The notes under the pieces were generated by a model, which saw only the letters and a program-made list of their open reading frames with translations, was not told where the DNA came from and did not search any database. Shown here one piece after another: positions 9,666-18,248 of a stretch of DNA of 64,000 bases; the first letter of the stretch is position 1, and every line of letters begins with the position of its first letter. Source of the DNA: Microbacterium aurantiacum (lineage in GTDB: Bacteria; Actinomycetota; Actinomycetes; Actinomycetales; Microbacteriaceae). The position numbers and the translations under genes are program-made. The stretch is from NCBI RefSeq assembly GCF_021654035.1, contig NZ_JAJPDW010000001.1, positions 62,001 to 126,000 on the forward strand. Direction: 5' to 3'.

Positions 9666-11416
9666 GACCGACGCAAGGAGTGACCTTCGGCGGCCGCTAC
9701 GAGCTGGATTCGCGGATCGCGATCGGCGGCATGGGTGAAGTGTGGGAAGCCACCGACCATGTCATCGGGCGGACCGTCGCGATCAAGATCCTCAAAGACG
9801 AGTACATGGGGGATCCCGGCTTCCTCGAGCGCTTCCGCGCCGAGGCCCGGCACGCCGCCCTCGTCAACCACGAGGGCATCGCCAGCGTCTTCGATTACGG
9901 CGAGGAGGCGGGCTCGGCGTTCCTCGTCATGGAGCTCGTCCCCGGCGAGGCCCTGTCGACGATCCTCGAGCGCGACGGGTCGCTCTCCAGCGACAAGACC
10001 CTCGACATCGTCGCGCAGACGTCCTCCGCGCTGCAGGCCGCGCACGCCGCGGGACTCGTGCACCGCGACATCAAGCCCGGCAACCTCCTCATCACCCCCG
10101 ACGGTCGGGTGAAGATCACCGACTTCGGCATCGCGCGCATCGCCGACCAGGTTCCGCTCACCGCGACCGGCCAGGTCATGGGGACGGTCCAGTACCTTTC
10201 GCCCGAGCAGGCGTCCGGCCACCCGGCCTCCCCCGCGACGGACGTGTACTCCCTGGGCATCGTCGCCTACGAGTGCCTGGCTGGTCGTCGACCGTTCACC
10301 GGCGAATCGCAGGTCGCGATCGCGATGGCGCAGATCAACGAGCAGCCCCCGCCGCTGCCGGCGACCGTCGCCGTCCCGGTGCAGAACCTCGTCATGGCGA
10401 TGATCGCCAAGAAGCCCGAGGAGCGCCCCGCCACCGCGGCTGCCGTCGCCCGGGCGGCGACCGCGCTCCGCCACGGCGACATGGCCGCCGCCGTGGCCGC
10501 GGTCCCCGCCATCGCGGGTGCGGCGGGCGTCGACGACGTCACACAGCTCCTCACCGCCGGAAGCGACACCCAGGCCGCGACCCGCCTGCTCCCCGCCACG
10601 GCCGCCGTCCCCCTCGACGCGGATGCCGATCCCGACGCCGAGGCGACGACCGAGAAGAAGAAGCGGAGCCCCTGGACGTGGCCGCTGATCGCGCTCATCG
10701 TCCTCCTCCTCCTGGTCCTCGGCGGAACGCTCTGGGCGGTGCTCGCGAACCAGGGCGACCCCGAGCCCGCCCCCACGACACCGACCCCCACCCAGACCGA
10801 AGAGACCCCGACACCCGATCCCACCCCCACGGAGGAGCGGGTCGACGTGAACTCCCTCGGTCTCATCGGCCTGTCGTGCGACGACGCGCGGGGAGTCCTG
10901 GAAGGCGTCGACCTCGTCGCCAGCTGCACCACCGGAAACGCCGCCCCCACCGAGGGCGAGGTCGGACTGGTCTACACCGTCGACCCGACCGGACGCGTCC
11001 CCGCCGGGACGACGATCAACCTCACCGCGTACGGCGAGCAGACGGCCCTCGAGACCCCGGGAGCCCCGGCGCTGAACTCGGCGACGGTCGCCCCCGGCGG
11101 CGCGATCGATGTCAGCTGGCCCGGGTACACCTGTCCGTCGGGCGAGGGGTCTCCGAGCGCGTACAACCTCACCGCCTCCAACGGCACGTTCGCCAACGGG
11201 CAGTCGTCCTCGTCCTTCGGCGCGAACGACCGGAACGCGCAGATCACGATCCCGAACAACGGCAGCGGCACGCTCATCGTGACCTACACGGTCACCTGCT
11301 CGGGCGGACCGTCGGGTGAGCGCACCTCGCCGACCTCCCCGGAGGCCACCGCGACGATCGAGCAGCCCCCGGCCCCCGGCCCGACGCCCGACCCGAACCC
11401 GACCACGGACGAGTAA
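9662..11416 (+). CDS. pknA: Ser/Thr protein kinase, PknA-type
   Basis: This 584-residue receptor-like kinase has an N-terminal kinase domain (about 10-270) with a glycine loop ([12 protein letters not shown]), the VAIK lysine, HRDIKPGN (Asp136), DFG (Asp154) and a GTVQYLSPE activation segment. An Ala/Thr-rich juxtamembrane stretch, one membrane helix (about 338-360) and a Pro/Thr linker precede an extracellular part. The first ~70 residues of that part resemble a single PASTA-like domain ([14 protein letters not shown]); the rest is a Ser/Gly-rich fibronectin-like region. Mycobacterial PknA lacks a large sensor domain, so the extended outer region is a Microbacteriaceae trait or lineage-specific. 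ATG 9662 overlaps the pbpA stop. Confidence 0.92.
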   Translation: MRPTQGVTFGGRYELDSRIAIGGMGEVWEATDHVIGRTVAIKILKDEYMGDPGFLERFRAEARHAALVNHEGIASVFDYGEEAGSAFLVMELVPGEALSTILERDGSLSSDKTLDIVAQTSSALQAAHAAGLVHRDIKPGNLLITPDGRVKITDFGIARIADQVPLTATGQVMGTVQYLSPEQASGHPASPATDVYSLGIVAYECLAGRRPFTGESQVAIAMAQINEQPPPLPATVAVPVQNLVMAMIAKKPEERPATAAAVARAATALRHGDMAAAVAAVPAIAGAAGVDDVTQLLTAGSDTQAATRLLPATAAVPLDADADPDAEATTEKKKRSPWTWPLIALIVLLLLVLGGTLWAVLANQGDPEPAPTTPTPTQTEETPTPDPTPTEERVDVNSLGLIGLSCDDARGVLEGVDLVASCTTGNAAPTEGEVGLVYTVDPTGRVPAGTTINLTAYGEQTALETPGAPALNSATVAPGGAIDVSWPGYTCPSGEGSPSAYNLTASNGTFANGQSSSSFGANDRNAQITIPNNGSGTLIVTYTVTCSGGPSGERTSPTSPEATATIEQPPAPGPTPDPNPTTDE

Positions 11417-11434
11417 GGCGCACGCATCCGACAT

Positions 11435-11474
11435 CGCCCGGGCGGCGGCCTGTTCCCAGGTCGCCGCCCGGGCG
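11435..11474 (+). terminator. GC-rich hairpin between pknA and pknB
   Basis: CGCCCGGGCGGCG and CGCCGCCCGGGCG form a perfect 13-bp stem with a 14-nt loop, 18 bp after the pknA stop. There is no T-run. It probably attenuates read-through and makes pknB partly independent. Confidence 0.55.
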
Positions 11475-11480
11475 CTCGGC

Positions 11481-11486
11481 TAGTGT
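11481..11486 (+). promoter_or_regulatory. Candidate -10 element for pknB
   Basis: TAGTGT fits the TANNNT consensus and lies just after the hairpin, 27 bp before the pknB GTG, which itself has a GGGGGAG ribosome-binding site. No convincing -35 is seen, which is usual in this group. Confidence 0.4.
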
Positions 11487-11513
11487 GGCTGATGTTCCAG
11501 ACAGGGGGAGACA

Positions 11514-13205
11514 GTGACCGCTGATCCGCGCGTGCTTTCCGGCCGCTACCGTATCGACGAGCCCATCGGGCGCGGCGGTATGGCCAGCGTCTACCGCGGA
11601 TACGACCTCACCCTCGGGCGCGAGGTGGCCATCAAGATCCTCGATCGCGACCTCGCCGGCGACAACGCGTTCCGTACGCGTTTCCGCCTCGAGGCGCAGG
11701 CGGCGTCCCGCATGGCCCACCCCACCATCGTCCGCGTCTTCGACGCCGGCGAGGATTCCGAGACCGGCAAGGACGGCGTCGTCCGCCCCGTGCCGTTCAT
11801 CGTGATGGAGCTCGTCAAGGGCGCACTGCTCAAGGACATCATCGCCGAGGGCCCCGTTCCCGTCGACGAGGCGATCCGATACGTCGACGGCATCCTCGAG
11901 GCCCTCGAGTACTCGCACCGCGCCGGTGTCGTCCACCGCGACATCAAGCCCGGCAACGTCATGGTGACGGATGCCGGACAGGTGAAGGTCATGGACTTCG
12001 GCATCGCCCGCGCGGTGTCGGACAGCTCCTCGACCGTCGCCGAGACGACGGCCATCATCGGAACCGCGTCGTACTTCTCGCCCGAGCAGGCCAAGGGCGA
12101 ACCCGTCGACGCGCGCGCCGATCTGTACTCCACCGGCGTCGTGCTCTACGAGCTGCTGGCCGGACGGCCGCCGTTCCGCGGCGAGTCGCCGGTCGCCGTC
12201 GCCTATCAGCACGTCAGCGAAGCCCCCGTCGCGCCGTCCGAGATCCGCGACACCGTCCCGCGATCGCTCGACGCCGTCGCGCTGCGATCGCTGGCGAAGG
12301 ACCCCTTCCAGCGGTATCAGGATGCCGCGAGCTTCCGCGAGGCACTCGACGCGACCATCGACGGGCGTGCGCCGTCGAAGCGCGCACTCGGTGCGCTCAC
12401 GAGCGAGCTGTACGGTCCCAACCCCCGTCAGGCGGCCGAGACGGCACGCTCGCTCCGCCAGCTGAGCACCGACACGACGATGAAGCGCACGCAGGCCGGG
12501 CCCCCGGTCGCGTGGATCTGGTCGGGGGTGGCGGTCCTCGCCGTGCTCCTCATCTCCGTCGTCATCTGGGTGCTCTCCCTGCAGCCCACCGACGTCCCCA
12601 CCAACGCCGCCGTCGTCCCGGACGTCTCGAGCATGACGTACGACCGGGCGAACGCGGAGCTCGCCGACGCCGACCTCCTCGCCATCCGCGTGGAGGAGGA
12701 CTCCATCGACGTCGCCGTCGGCAACGTGATCCGCACCGAACCCGCCCCCGGCACCTCGATGTCGCCCGGGCAGGAGGTGCGGGTGTTCGTCTCGCGCGGT
12801 CAGGAGCTGGCCACCGTCCCCGAGCTCGCGGGGCTGACCCGCGACGAAGCCACCGCGGCGCTCGAGCAGGCAGGCCTCACCCTCGGGACCGTGAGCTCGC
12901 GGAACGACCCGGCGCTTGCCGAGAACATCGTGATCTCCGCCGACCAGACGGCGGAATCCTCCATCGCGGTGGGCACCGCGGTGAACCTCGTGGTCGCCTC
13001 CGGTCGCGTGACGATCAACGACGTCACCGGGTACAGGCTGGATGCCGCGACGCGTGAGCTGGAGGCGCTCGAACTCACCGTGATCCCGCAGGAGGACGGC
13101 GGTTGCACGGCGACGCCCCAGCCGACGGTGACCGCGCAGTCCCTCGCCCCCGGCGACGTGCCCTACCGCTCCGAGATCACGCTCACCTACTGCACCGGCG
13201 CCTGA
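11514..13205 (+). CDS. pknB: Ser/Thr protein kinase PknB with PASTA domains
   Basis: The 563-residue protein has a cytoplasmic kinase domain (1-280; GRGGMASVYRG loop, VAIKIL lysine, HRDIKPGN with Asp143, DFGIA, GTASYFSPEQ). A linker and one membrane helix (about 334-356) follow, then three extracellular PASTA repeats (about 365-430, 431-500 and 501-563; e.g. TVPELAGLTRDEATAAL). PASTA domains sense muropeptides or lipid II, so the kinase links wall status to growth. Mycobacterial PknB has four repeats; here three are seen. GTG 11514 follows a strong GGGGGAG sequence. Its 3' end overlaps the convergent trpG gene by 19 bp. Confidence 0.94.
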   Translation: MTADPRVLSGRYRIDEPIGRGGMASVYRGYDLTLGREVAIKILDRDLAGDNAFRTRFRLEAQAASRMAHPTIVRVFDAGEDSETGKDGVVRPVPFIVMELVKGALLKDIIAEGPVPVDEAIRYVDGILEALEYSHRAGVVHRDIKPGNVMVTDAGQVKVMDFGIARAVSDSSSTVAETTAIIGTASYFSPEQAKGEPVDARADLYSTGVVLYELLAGRPPFRGESPVAVAYQHVSEAPVAPSEIRDTVPRSLDAVALRSLAKDPFQRYQDAASFREALDATIDGRAPSKRALGALTSELYGPNPRQAAETARSLRQLSTDTTMKRTQAGPPVAWIWSGVAVLAVLLISVVIWVLSLQPTDVPTNAAVVPDVSSMTYDRANAELADADLLAIRVEEDSIDVAVGNVIRTEPAPGTSMSPGQEVRVFVSRGQELATVPELAGLTRDEATAALEQAGLTLGTVSSRNDPALAENIVISADQTAESSIAVGTAVNLVVASGRVTINDVTGYRLDAATRELEALELTVIPQEDGGCTATPQPTVTAQSLAPGDVPYRSEITLTYCTGA

Positions 13206-13822
13206 CGCGGAGTGAGTCGCGCGCCCCGCTCCGCGGCGTCGGTGAACCCCAGATCGGCGAGCCAGTTGCCGAGGAGCCGATGCCCACCCTCGGTGAGGAC
13301 GCTCTCGGGATGGAACTGCACGCCCACGACGGGTGCGCTGCGGTGGCGGATCCCCATGACGACGCCGCTCTCGGTCCGCGCCGTGACGACGATCTCCGCC
13401 GGCAGGGTCTCCTCGATCACGGCGAGGGAGTGGTAGCGCGTGGCGGTGAAGGGCTCGGCGAGTCCGGCGAAGAGGGGATCGCCTCCGTGATGCACGGGAG
13501 AGGTGATCCCGTGCATGAGCTCCGGCGCGTGGTCGACGCGCGCCCCGTACGCTTCCGCGATCGCCTGGTGTCCGAGGCACACGCCGAGGAGGGGGATGCC
13601 GGCATCGACGGCCGCGCGGACGGCGTCGATCGATGCGCCGGCGTCCGCGGGACGGCCCGGACCGGGGGAGACCAGCACCCCGGAATATCCGCGGACCGCT
13701 GCTGCGGCATCCGTGATGTCGTCGGCCTCGCGCAGGTCGGTGGTGGCCCCGAGCTGGTGCAGGTAGTCGACGAGGGTGTGGACGAAGCTGTCGTGGTTGT
13801 CCACGACGAGCACGGCGTTCAC
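13187..13822 (-). CDS. trpG: Anthranilate/aminodeoxychorismate synthase glutamine amidotransferase subunit
   Basis: This 211-residue class I glutamine amidotransferase releases ammonia from glutamine for the chorismate-using partner TrpE or PabB. It shows the N-terminal NHDSF block, the oxyanion segment SPGPGRP, the nucleophile in LLGVCLGHQA (Cys82) and the catalytic His-Glu pair in GVQFHPESV. The neighbouring kinase and sortase genes are the usual actinobacterial context for a stand-alone trpG/pabA, so which partner it serves is not decided by position. It overlaps the end of pknB on the opposite strand by 19 bp. Confidence 0.88.
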   Translation of the reverse strand: MNAVLVVDNHDSFVHTLVDYLHQLGATTDLREADDITDAAAAVRGYSGVLVSPGPGRPADAGASIDAVRAAVDAGIPLLGVCLGHQAIAEAYGARVDHAPELMHGITSPVHHGGDPLFAGLAEPFTATRYHSLAVIEETLPAEIVVTARTESGVVMGIRHRSAPVVGVQFHPESVLTEGGHRLLGNWLADLGFTDAAERGARLTPRQAPVQ

Positions 13823-13832
13823 GCGCGTGCGC

Positions 13833-13988
13833 TCACTCGACCGTGACCTCCTGCGGGTTGACGAACTCGCTCACCCACGGGAAGACGTAGAACGCCAGGG
13901 CGTATAGCACCGCGGCCAGGAGGATCAGAACGATCAGGAGCCGGATCCACCACGGGCCGGGAAGGATCCGCCACAGGGCGCCGTACAT
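13833..13988 (-). CDS. Small single-pass membrane protein downstream of the sortase
   Basis: This 51-residue protein starts MYGALWRILPGPWW, has one hydrophobic helix (IRLLIVLILLAAVLYALAF, about 16-34) and ends in an acidic tail (NPQEVTVE). Its ATG overlaps the sortase stop in TGATG, so the two are translationally coupled, and the stop lies 10 bp before trpG begins. Small membrane proteins of this kind are conserved after class E sortase genes in actinobacteria. The function is unknown; an accessory role for the sortase is an inference. Confidence 0.75.
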   Translation of the reverse strand: MYGALWRILPGPWWIRLLIVLILLAAVLYALAFYVFPWVSEFVNPQEVTVE

Positions 13989-14764
13989 CAGGCCAGTCCT
14001 TCGCTGAGGGCCGCGGGCGGGCCGTCGGCGTACGGCGTGAACGATTCGAACACGCCGTAGCCGACGATGCGCTCGGCCAGGGAGAACATCGGTGAGCAGC
14101 TGGTCAAGGTGATGTACTTTCCGTTGGCGGGGACATCCGGTTGTTGCGGCACAGGGCGGAGCACATCGGTCTCGCTCGGGGTGACGTATTCCAGCGTCCG
14201 GAAGCGGTAGGTGTACCACCCGGCGGGGGTCTCCACCACGATCGCGTCGCCCACCTTCAGTTCGGCGATGCGGTTGAAGGGCGCGCCGTAGGTGGTGCGG
14301 TGCGCGGCGACGGCGAAGTTGCCCTCCTCGCCCGGCATCGCCGTTCCCGGGTAGTGGCCGATGCCGATGGTGTCCAGGGTTCCGGCGCGGGTGACACCGC
14401 CCGCCATCTGCACGGCGTAGTCGTCACCGAAACGCGGGACGCGCATGATGCCGAACACCTCGGTGTCGGCAGGTTCCGGCAGGATCACCGGTTCGACGGA
14501 TGCCGGCTCCTCAGGTGGCAGAACCTCACCGTCCGGCTCGGGCGGTGTGTACTGCTCGGCCCACGTCTGGGACAGCTCCTCCGCGGCGGCGTTGTTCTGC
14601 GCCCCGTAGATGAGGTCGCCGACCCAGAGCTGCCACACCACGTACAGCATGACCAGCACACCGGCGGTGATGAGCAGTTCGCCGAAGACGCCGATGATCG
14701 AGACGCGCCGCCGAGGGCGCGGGCGCGCCGCGGCCTGACGCCTGCTCGCTCGGGTCTGCTCCAC
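13988..14764 (-). CDS. srtE: Class E sortase
   Basis: The 258-residue transpeptidase has a basic N-terminus (R-rich), one membrane helix (about 25-46), a Pro/Glu-rich linker and the sortase barrel. Catalytic residues are visible: His in VAAHRTTYG, Cys in YITLTSCSPMF and Arg in LAERIVGYG. The TLTxC form and genomic place next to pknB/trpG and crgA are typical of class E, which prefers LAxTG sorting signals. A protein with an LAVTG signal is encoded at 43634-46795 and is a plausible substrate. It leads a unit with the small membrane protein and possibly trpG. Confidence 0.88.
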   Translation of the reverse strand: MEQTRASRRQAAARPRPRRRVSIIGVFGELLITAGVLVMLYVVWQLWVGDLIYGAQNNAAAEELSQTWAEQYTPPEPDGEVLPPEEPASVEPVILPEPADTEVFGIMRVPRFGDDYAVQMAGGVTRAGTLDTIGIGHYPGTAMPGEEGNFAVAAHRTTYGAPFNRIAELKVGDAIVVETPAGWYTYRFRTLEYVTPSETDVLRPVPQQPDVPANGKYITLTSCSPMFSLAERIVGYGVFESFTPYADGPPAALSEGLA

Positions 14765-14805
14765 CCGGCGATTCTCGCATAGGGCGGTGGGAGGTTCCTC
14801 CCGGC

Positions 14806-14811
14806 TAGAAT
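14806..14811 (+). promoter_or_regulatory. Candidate -10 element for crgA (leaderless)
   Basis: TAGAAT ends 7 bp before the crgA ATG at 14819. With transcription starting about 7 bases after a -10 hexamer, the mRNA would begin at or next to the start codon. No ribosome-binding site is seen, which fits a leaderless transcript. Confidence 0.5.
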
Positions 14812-14818
14812 CGAGCGC

Positions 14819-15058
14819 ATGGCACGACGCGGCAACGACGAAGACTCGCTGATCGAGCGCGCAGAAGGTGAGGCCGCGCCCAACCCGGTGTGGTTCAAGC
14901 CCATCATGATCGGCCTCATGCTGGTCGGACTGGTGTGGATCCTCGTGTTCTACCTGAGCGGCATGCAGTTCCCCATCCCCGGCATCGCCGGATGGAACCT
15001 GGTCGTCGGCTTCGGCATCGCCTTCATCGGCTTCCTGATGACCACGCGCTGGCGCTGA
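14819..15058 (+). CDS. crgA: Cell division protein CrgA
   Basis: The 79-residue protein has two membrane helices (about 28-47 and 58-75) separated by the conserved segment FPIPGIAGWN, and ends in TTRWR. This matches CrgA, which bridges FtsZ, FtsQ, FtsI and CwsA at the actinobacterial septum and affects timing of Z-ring formation. Its place between the sortase/pknB region and the rhomboid/ppiA genes is conserved. Confidence 0.93.
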   Translation: MARRGNDEDSLIERAEGEAAPNPVWFKPIMIGLMLVGLVWILVFYLSGMQFPIPGIAGWNLVVGFGIAFIGFLMTTRWR

Positions 15059-15117
15059 GAACCGGTCGGATTCCAGGAATTACACCCGTGTGATTCATCC
15101 CCAACTGGGGATAGGCC

Positions 15118-15126
15118 TGTGGATAA
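15118..15126 (-). promoter_or_regulatory. Isolated consensus DnaA box
   Basis: TGTGGATAA is the reverse complement of TTATCCACA and lies between the convergent crgA and rhomboid genes, ~12 kb from oriC. It may titrate DnaA or be a chance match. Confidence 0.35.
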
Positions 15127-15150
15127 CTTCCCGCTCCGGGTGGCCGGGGA

Positions 15151-16023
15151 TCAGATGAGCACAGGCACGAACAGCAGCGCCACCAGGACCGCGGCGACCG
15201 CCGCGAGCAGGAGGATCTGCACCGTCCGCTGACTCTTCTTCTTCGTCCGCGTGAAGAGGAACCCGATCGCAAGTCCCGTCAGCAGGCCGCCGATGTGCGC
15301 CTGCCACGACACGTTGAAGCCCGGGATGAAGCCGATCACGAGGTTGATCCCGAGGATGATCGCGATGCCCGTGATGTTCGCGCCGATGTGGCGGCCGATG
15401 ATCAGCAGGGCACCGAAGAGTCCGAAGATCGCGCCGGATGCCCCGACGACGGGCGTGAGCGGTGACAGCAGCGCGACCGCGACCGATCCGCCGATCGCGC
15501 TCAGCACGTAGAGCGTGAGGAACCGCCATCGCCCGAGGAGCGGCTCGAGACTGCGGCCGATCAGCCACAGGGCGAGCATGTTCAGTCCCACGTGCCAGAA
15601 GCCGGAGTGCACCAGCGCCACCGTGACCAGTCGCCACGGCTGGAACGCCCCCTCCGAGTAGATGTAGGGCGCCCAGAACAGCAGGGCGTTCTCGACCTGC
15701 GGGCCGAGCACGGGGATCAGCTGGAGCAGGAAGACGAACGCGGTCAGCGCGATGATCGCGTACGTCACGATCGGGCGGCCCCCGGAGACCGCCATCGCCA
15801 TCGGACGCGCGCGCGACCAGCGACGTTCCGCCTTCTTCTGCGCCGGGGACTGCGCCTTCTGCTGCTCCTTCATGCACTCCGGGCAGACGACGCCGACGGC
15901 GGCCGGTGTCTGGCATTCCGGGCAGATGGTGCGCAGGCACCGCTGACACAGCACGAAGCTCTGCCGGTCCGGATGCCGGTAGCAGTAGTTCTCGCTGTTC
16001 CGGCGGAACTGATCGCTGGTCAC
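15151..16023 (-). CDS. Rhomboid-family intramembrane serine protease with N-terminal zinc-binding region
   Basis: This 290-residue protein has a cysteine/histidine-rich N-terminus (YCYRHPDR, LCQRC, CPEC, CPEC; about residues 12-50) that looks like paired zinc knuckles. Six or seven membrane helices follow. Rhomboid catalytic residues are present: the Ser in GASGAIFG and the His in WQAHIGGLLTG, with HVGLNM as the conserved loop. It cleaves membrane helices; the substrate is unknown. GTG 16023 was chosen because it lies after the ppiA stop and gives the natural N-terminus VTSDQF. It lies 10 bp after ppiA, so the two form a unit. Confidence 0.88.
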   Translation of the reverse strand: MTSDQFRRNSENYCYRHPDRQSFVLCQRCLRTICPECQTPAAVGVVCPECMKEQQKAQSPAQKKAERRWSRARPMAMAVSGGRPIVTYAIIALTAFVFLLQLIPVLGPQVENALLFWAPYIYSEGAFQPWRLVTVALVHSGFWHVGLNMLALWLIGRSLEPLLGRWRFLTLYVLSAIGGSVAVALLSPLTPVVGASGAIFGLFGALLIIGRHIGANITGIAIILGINLVIGFIPGFNVSWQAHIGGLLTGLAIGFLFTRTKKKSQRTVQILLLAAVAAVLVALLFVPVLI

Positions 16024-16033
16024 GAAGGGCGGA

Positions 16034-16606
16034 TCAGACCGAGACGATGTCGATCGACTGGATGACCACGGGCTCGACCGGACGGTCACCGGCCGCGGTG
16101 GGAACGCCGCTGATCGTGTCGACCACGGCCTTGGAGGCGTCATCGGCGACCTCACCGAAGATGGTGTGCTTGCCCTGCAGCCACTCGGGGCCACGACCAC
16201 CCTGACCGGGGACGGTGATGAAGAACTGCGAACCGTTGGTGCCCTGCACCTCGCCGGTGATGGCGTTGCGGCGCGAGCCGGCGTTGGCCATGGCCAGCTT
16301 GTAGGGCTCCGTGAAGGTCAGCTCCGGGCTGATCTCGTCGTTGAAGGTGTAGCCGGGGCCGCCGGTGCCGACACCGAGCGGGTCTCCGCCCTGGATCATG
16401 AAGCCCGCGATGATGCGGTGGAAGATGACGTCCTTGTACAGAGGGCCCTCGCCGGCGGCGCCGGTGGACGGGTGCGTCCAGGACGCGGAGCCGTCGGAGA
16501 GGCCGATGAAGTTCTGAACCGTGCGGGGGGCGTGGTCGCCGAAGAGGTTGACGACGATGTCGCCGTGGTTGGTGTGCAGGGTGGCGACAGCGGTGTGGAT
16601 GGGCAT
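16034..16606 (-). CDS. ppiA: Cyclophilin-type peptidyl-prolyl cis-trans isomerase
   Basis: The 190-residue protein is almost entirely a cyclophilin domain that catalyses proline cis-trans isomerisation in the cytoplasm. Motifs: FHRIIAGFMIQGGDP (with the catalytic Arg), NGSQFFITV and WLQGKHTIFGEV (Trp that contacts cyclosporin). I chose ATG 16606 (MPIHT) because GGAAGA lies nine bases upstream; another ATG at 16615 would add three residues but has poorer spacing. No signal peptide is seen. It is followed closely by the rhomboid gene. Confidence 0.92.
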   Translation of the reverse strand: MPIHTAVATLHTNHGDIVVNLFGDHAPRTVQNFIGLSDGSASWTHPSTGAAGEGPLYKDVIFHRIIAGFMIQGGDPLGVGTGGPGYTFNDEISPELTFTEPYKLAMANAGSRRNAITGEVQGTNGSQFFITVPGQGGRGPEWLQGKHTIFGEVADDASKAVVDTISGVPTAAGDRPVEPVVIQSIDIVSV

Positions 16607-16702
16607 GGGTAACATTCTTCCAGAGTTCTGTCCAACCCCTGCCGTCGAGAAGGCGGTCTGGCAGGATGGGACTACATCAGTCCGGGCCGAATGGAGGGCA
16701 CT

Positions 16703-17287
16703 GTGAGCCTCAGCCGTAAGCGCAAGAAGGAACTCCGCAAGCTCCAGAAGCAGGCGAACAGCCTGTGGGAGTCGCAGCAGGTTCTCGTGAACGAAGCCGC
16801 GGGCATCGCACGGGAGGCGGGGCACCAGCTCGGCAACTTCCGGCGCGAGCAGATCACGCCGCAGGTGAAGCAGGGGTACGAGAAGTACGCAGCCCCCTAT
16901 GTGGACAAGAGCGTGACCGTGTCGCGGCGCGTGCTCAACGACGCGGTCGTTCCGGCCGCGGGTGCCGTCGTAGGCTCCGCACTGTCGGTGTGGGATGCCG
17001 CCAACGACACGCGTGCCCGTTTCGCCGCCGGCAAGGGCCTGTCCCTCCCCGACGCGAAGAAGTACGCCAAGAAGGCCGACAAGTACGGTGCAAAGGCGAC
17101 GAAGAAGATCTCGTCGCAGCTCTCGGGCCTGCAGCCGAAGAAGCAGGGGATGGGCGCCGGCGGCGTCATCGCCATCATCCTCGGTGCCGCTGCCGCTCTG
17201 GGCGTCATCTACGCCGCGTGGCAGACGCTCCGTGCCGACGACGAGTTGTGGGTGGCGGACGACCCGCTGCGCGCACCGGATGAGTGA
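16703..17287 (+). CDS. Conserved actinobacterial membrane-anchored protein of unknown function
   Basis: The 194-residue protein begins with a lysine-rich helix (SRKRKKELRKLQKQAN), continues with long amphipathic helices, and has a glycine-rich turn before one C-terminal membrane helix (GVIAIILGAAAALGVIY, about 155-175) and an acidic tail (DELWVADDPLRAPDE). GTG 16703 is preferred over ATG 16691 because GGAGGG sits at ideal distance before it. A tail-anchored, coiled-coil-like protein is likely. I know no function. The next gene starts within its last codons. Confidence 0.75.
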   Translation: MSLSRKRKKELRKLQKQANSLWESQQVLVNEAAGIAREAGHQLGNFRREQITPQVKQGYEKYAAPYVDKSVTVSRRVLNDAVVPAAGAVVGSALSVWDAANDTRARFAAGKGLSLPDAKKYAKKADKYGAKATKKISSQLSGLQPKKQGMGAGGVIAIILGAAAALGVIYAAWQTLRADDELWVADDPLRAPDE

Positions 17288-17753
17288 TCCTCTCGCGCGG
17301 GTCCGCGATGCCGCCACGGCACGCGGCCTGACCGTCGAGTTCCGGGAACGCCCGGCCGCACACTCCCTCGAGGAGGCGGCCGGGCTTCTCGGTGTGTCGC
17401 CGTCGACGATCGTGAAGACCCTCGTGGTCAAGCGCAGCGACGACACGTACCTGTTCGCACTGGTCCCCGGCGACCGGGGCATCTCCTGGCCGAAGCTCCG
17501 CACGGTCGTGGGCGTGAACAAGCTGCAACTCCCCGATCCCGATCGGGCACTGGCCGCCACAGGCTATGAGCGCGGGACCATCGTCCCCATCGGCAGCGCG
17601 ACCGAGTGGCCCGTCTACGCCGATGAGCGCATCGCCGGACAGCGCATCGCCATGGGCGCCGGCGCCCACGGCTTCAGTCTCTTCGTCGACGCGGACGACC
17701 TGATCTCCGCCTACGATGCGATCGTGGCCGACATCTCCCAGCCGCTCGGCTGA
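17280..17753 (+). CDS. YbaK/aminoacyl-tRNA deacylase-like protein
   Basis: The 157-residue product matches the YbaK/ProX/INS family that hydrolyses misacylated tRNA in trans. The family lysine appears in STIVKTLVVKR, followed by FALVPGDRGISWPKL, the GTIVPIG loop and the closing FSLFVDADDLI. It probably clears Cys-tRNA(Pro) or a related mischarged tRNA. The ATG overlaps the end of the preceding gene by 8 bp, showing coupling, although no functional link is obvious. Confidence 0.85.
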   Translation: MSDPLARVRDAATARGLTVEFRERPAAHSLEEAAGLLGVSPSTIVKTLVVKRSDDTYLFALVPGDRGISWPKLRTVVGVNKLQLPDPDRALAATGYERGTIVPIGSATEWPVYADERIAGQRIAMGAGAHGFSLFVDADDLISAYDAIVADISQPLG

Positions 17754-17781
17754 CGGCATCGGTCCGCGCGGGTTCGAGGAC

Positions 17782-18207
17782 TCACGCGTCGTCGTACATG
17801 CGCAGAGCGATGTCGACGAGCTTCACCCGCTGCAGGCGCCGCACTCCCGCACGGGGGAACCACTCCGCGCGATCCGTGGACCCGTCGACCTCGTTGCGCA
17901 GCTTCCCTCCGACGACCTCGCCGCGGTAGACGATACGCAGGGTGTGCAGAGGCACCGTCGCGTCGTCGACCAGCCGCCGTGTCGGGGGGATCACCCGCGA
18001 GTGGATGCCGAGAAGGCCCTTCAGCTCCACCCGGTAGCCGGTCTCCTCCCGCACCTCGCGGCGAGCCGCGCGCTCGGGATCCTCGCCTGCCTCCAGTCCG
18101 CCGCCGGGAAGCGTCCACGCGGCGCGGCGCCCCTCATTCCAGTGCGCCAGGAGAAGTCGATCATCCGGGTCGACGATGACGGCATACGCCGCGACCCGCA
18201 AATCCAT
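17782..18207 (-). CDS. NUDIX hydrolase
   Basis: The 141-residue protein contains a complete Nudix box, G-x5-E-x7-REUxEExGU, in the segment starting GGGLEAGEDPERAARRE (about residues 36-58), so metal-dependent hydrolysis of a nucleoside diphosphate derivative is expected. The N-terminal AAYAVIVDPDDRLLLAHWNE and the later HSRVIPP are typical of the general NUDIX group. The substrate cannot be told. It is transcribed toward the YbaK gene. Confidence 0.85.
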   Translation of the reverse strand: MDLRVAAYAVIVDPDDRLLLAHWNEGRRAAWTLPGGGLEAGEDPERAARREVREETGYRVELKGLLGIHSRVIPPTRRLVDDATVPLHTLRIVYRGEVVGGKLRNEVDGSTDRAEWFPRAGVRRLQRVKLVDIALRMYDDA

Positions 18208-18248
18208 GCTTCACCCTACGACGGATGGGGATCACGGTGGAAACGACG

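Noticed and set aside
11292..13580. Long minus-strand open frame opposite pknB
   Set aside because: It is a shadow of pknB with low-complexity Arg/Gly/Asp composition.
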